Part shown: piece after piece, positions 62,979 to 64,000 of the stretch | Layout: every line of letters starts with the position of its first letter | Position numbering within the stretch: the stretch's first letter is position 1 | NCBI GenBank assembly: GCA_022791635.1 | Contig: JAAVZL010000038.1 | Location: 62,001-126,000, forward strand | Direction: 5' to 3' | Source: Lachnospiraceae bacterium | GTDB lineage: Bacteria; Bacillota; Clostridia; Lachnospirales; Lachnospiraceae | DNA length: 64,000 bases | Made by a program: the position numbers and the translations under genes | Notes under the pieces: generated by a model | The model's database searches: none | What the model was told of the DNA's origin: nothing | The model's input: only the letters and a program-made list of their open reading frames with translations

Positions 62979-64000
62979 GAATTGAAAAACTAAAGCTTCA
63001 CAACTTCCGGCAGTTTATTGATACCCAGGTGATAGAATTTGCTACGGAGAAAGACAAAAATATCACGGTTCTCATCGGGGACAATACAACGGGAAAGACT
63101 ACCCTGATTCGGGCCTTTGAGTGGATTCTCTATGATAAAAATGAATTTGACAAGAAGATCCTTTTAAATCAGAATGTCATCGACAATATGCTTGTGGGAG
63201 AGGAGCAGGAGGTGACAGGAACCATCTGCCTGAATCACAATGGGAAGGAGTATGAGATTCAAAGAAGGCAGAATTATACCTGTATCGGAAAAGGCGAGGT
63301 AAGAGAGCGGCGCTCCAAGGCGGCCATCTATTATCAGCAGCCGGACGGACAGACCAAGTCGGAGATCCGGGTTGACTTTGCCAGCCAGATCGAGCGGATT
63401 CTTCCCAAAAATCTGTCCGGATACTTCTTCTTTGGCGGAGAGCGGCTGGGGGCCATCGGAAGCCGCGATGATATCGAGAATGCCGTAAAGGGACTTATGG
63501 GTCTGGATGTGCTCTACAATGCCATGGCCCATTTGAAAAGCGTGATCAATAAGCTTCGCAAAAGCCTAGACTTTTCCGGGGATGAGGAAGCGGATAAGCT
63601 GCAAAAAGAGCAGGAGGAAAAGGAGGAGCTTTTAAAGCAAAAACAAAGGGAATTAGTAACTATAAAGGAAGAACTGGAATATTATCAGGAGGAAAAGGAA
63701 AAATATGCAGCTCTTTTGAAGGCAAATGAAAGTGTCAGAGAGGATCAGAAGAGAAGAGAGCGTTTGGAAGAGAGTGTTAAGGGGCTGGAAGTAAGAATGG
63801 AAAAGGCCCAGAGCGAATATGTTTCAGCTTTTAGCCGTGATGCGTTTTCCTTTTTCGGAATTCCTTTGTTAAAGGAAGCAATAGATATGCTGGCAGAAGC
63901 CAGCGACCAGGTGGAGAGCGTTCCGGATATGACGGCTGAAACCATTGATTATCTGTTAAAAAGAGGATATTGTATCTGTAAAGAGCCGATTGTAAAAGGC
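62975..64000 (+). CDS. DndD-like SMC/Rad50-type ATPase (3' end outside window)
   Basis: The frame is open from ATG 62975 to the window edge, 342 codons. MRIEKLKLHNFRQF is the typical SMC-like N-terminus, and Walker A GDNTTGKTT lies at 35-43. LSGYFFFGGERL precedes a long charged coiled coil (~residues 200-280), and GYCICKEPI near residue 335 looks like the zinc-hook cysteines. This matches DndD and related ATPases that work with phosphorothioation enzymes. The C-terminal ATPase half with Walker B is not in the window. Its start overlaps the 49-aa gene by four bases. Confidence 0.8.
   Translation, partial: MRIEKLKLHNFRQFIDTQVIEFATEKDKNITVLIGDNTTGKTTLIRAFEWILYDKNEFDKKILLNQNVIDNMLVGEEQEVTGTICLNHNGKEYEIQRRQNYTCIGKGEVRERRSKAAIYYQQPDGQTKSEIRVDFASQIERILPKNLSGYFFFGGERLGAIGSRDDIENAVKGLMGLDVLYNAMAHLKSVINKLRKSLDFSGDEEADKLQKEQEEKEELLKQKQRELVTIKEELEYYQEEKEKYAALLKANESVREDQKRRERLEESVKGLEVRMEKAQSEYVSAFSRDAFSFFGIPLLKEAIDMLAEASDQVESVPDMTAETIDYLLKRGYCICKEPIVKG

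Noticed and set aside
1..64000. CRISPR array, tRNA or rRNA genes
   Set aside because: No regularly spaced direct repeats and no cloverleaf or rRNA-like stretches were seen by eye. A tRNAscan or CRISPR finder run would be needed to be certain.

Overview
The window looks like the chromosome of a low-to-mid GC Gram-positive gut-type Clostridia, most likely a Lachnospiraceae member. The basis is the LoaP-type antiterminator, TTG/GTG starts behind strong GGAGG ribosome binding sites, the gene families in the polysaccharide loci, and a mix of ~45-50% GC backbone with ~30% GC cassettes. The genus assignment is inference. Every gene I can support lies on the + strand.

Layout. (1) 1-2.5 kb: the 3' end of an unrecognised gene and an AAA-ATPase-like/PD-(D/E)XK protein, followed by a 243-bp AT-rich unit bounded by 17-bp inverted repeats. 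(2) 2.5-4.0 kb: a C-terminally truncated TnpB-like transposase and a stretch able to fold as a structured RNA. (3) 4.0-33.6 kb: a first capsule/exopolysaccharide operon. It starts with loaP and a three-domain fusion (phosphoglycosyltransferase, SDR epimerase, GT4). It continues with UDP-GalNAcA synthesis, an ATP-grasp/CapA pair, a CDP-6-deoxyhexose pathway, glycosyltransferases, Wzx, an EpsG-type Wzy, three acyltransferases and a GtrA/GtrB-like branch module. Runs of seven or eight G occur in four of its genes or gene junctions, and two of these genes are frameshifted exactly at the run. (4) 33.8-36.4 kb: a dGTPase-like gene and an intact tyrosine recombinase on mid-GC backbone DNA. (5) 36.4-53.8 kb: a second polysaccharide locus with ugd and a UDP-GlcA 4-epimerase, two split membrane-protein pairs, pyruvyl transferase, Wzx, many glycosyltransferases, a WecG/TagA enzyme and a TupA-like ATP-grasp. 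(6) 53.8-64.0 kb: a DNA phosphorothioation-type operon. Its order is DUF4007 (SspB-like), large ATPase (SspC-like), PAPS-reductase/DndC-like (SspD-like) with extra metal-binding ends, cysteine desulfurase (SspA-like), a 64-aa DUF3343 putative sulfur carrier, a superfamily 2 helicase, a 49-aa protein and a DndD/Rad50-like ATPase cut by the window end.

How the parts work together. In locus 1, lipid-linked repeat units would be started by the fusion protein, extended by the glycosyltransferases with GalNAcA and a CDP-linked 6-deoxy sugar, flipped by Wzx and polymerised by the EpsG-like protein. LoaP probably keeps RNA polymerase processive over the ~29 kb operon. The G runs could switch an acetyltransferase and an aldolase on and off, so surface chemistry may be phase-variable. 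Locus 2 would make a uronic-acid-containing polymer with pyruvyl and possibly amino acid decoration. In the last operon sulfur would pass from cysteine via the desulfurase (perhaps with DUF3343) to the PP-loop enzyme for insertion into the DNA backbone. The helicase and DndD-like ATPase would be translocating or interference partners.
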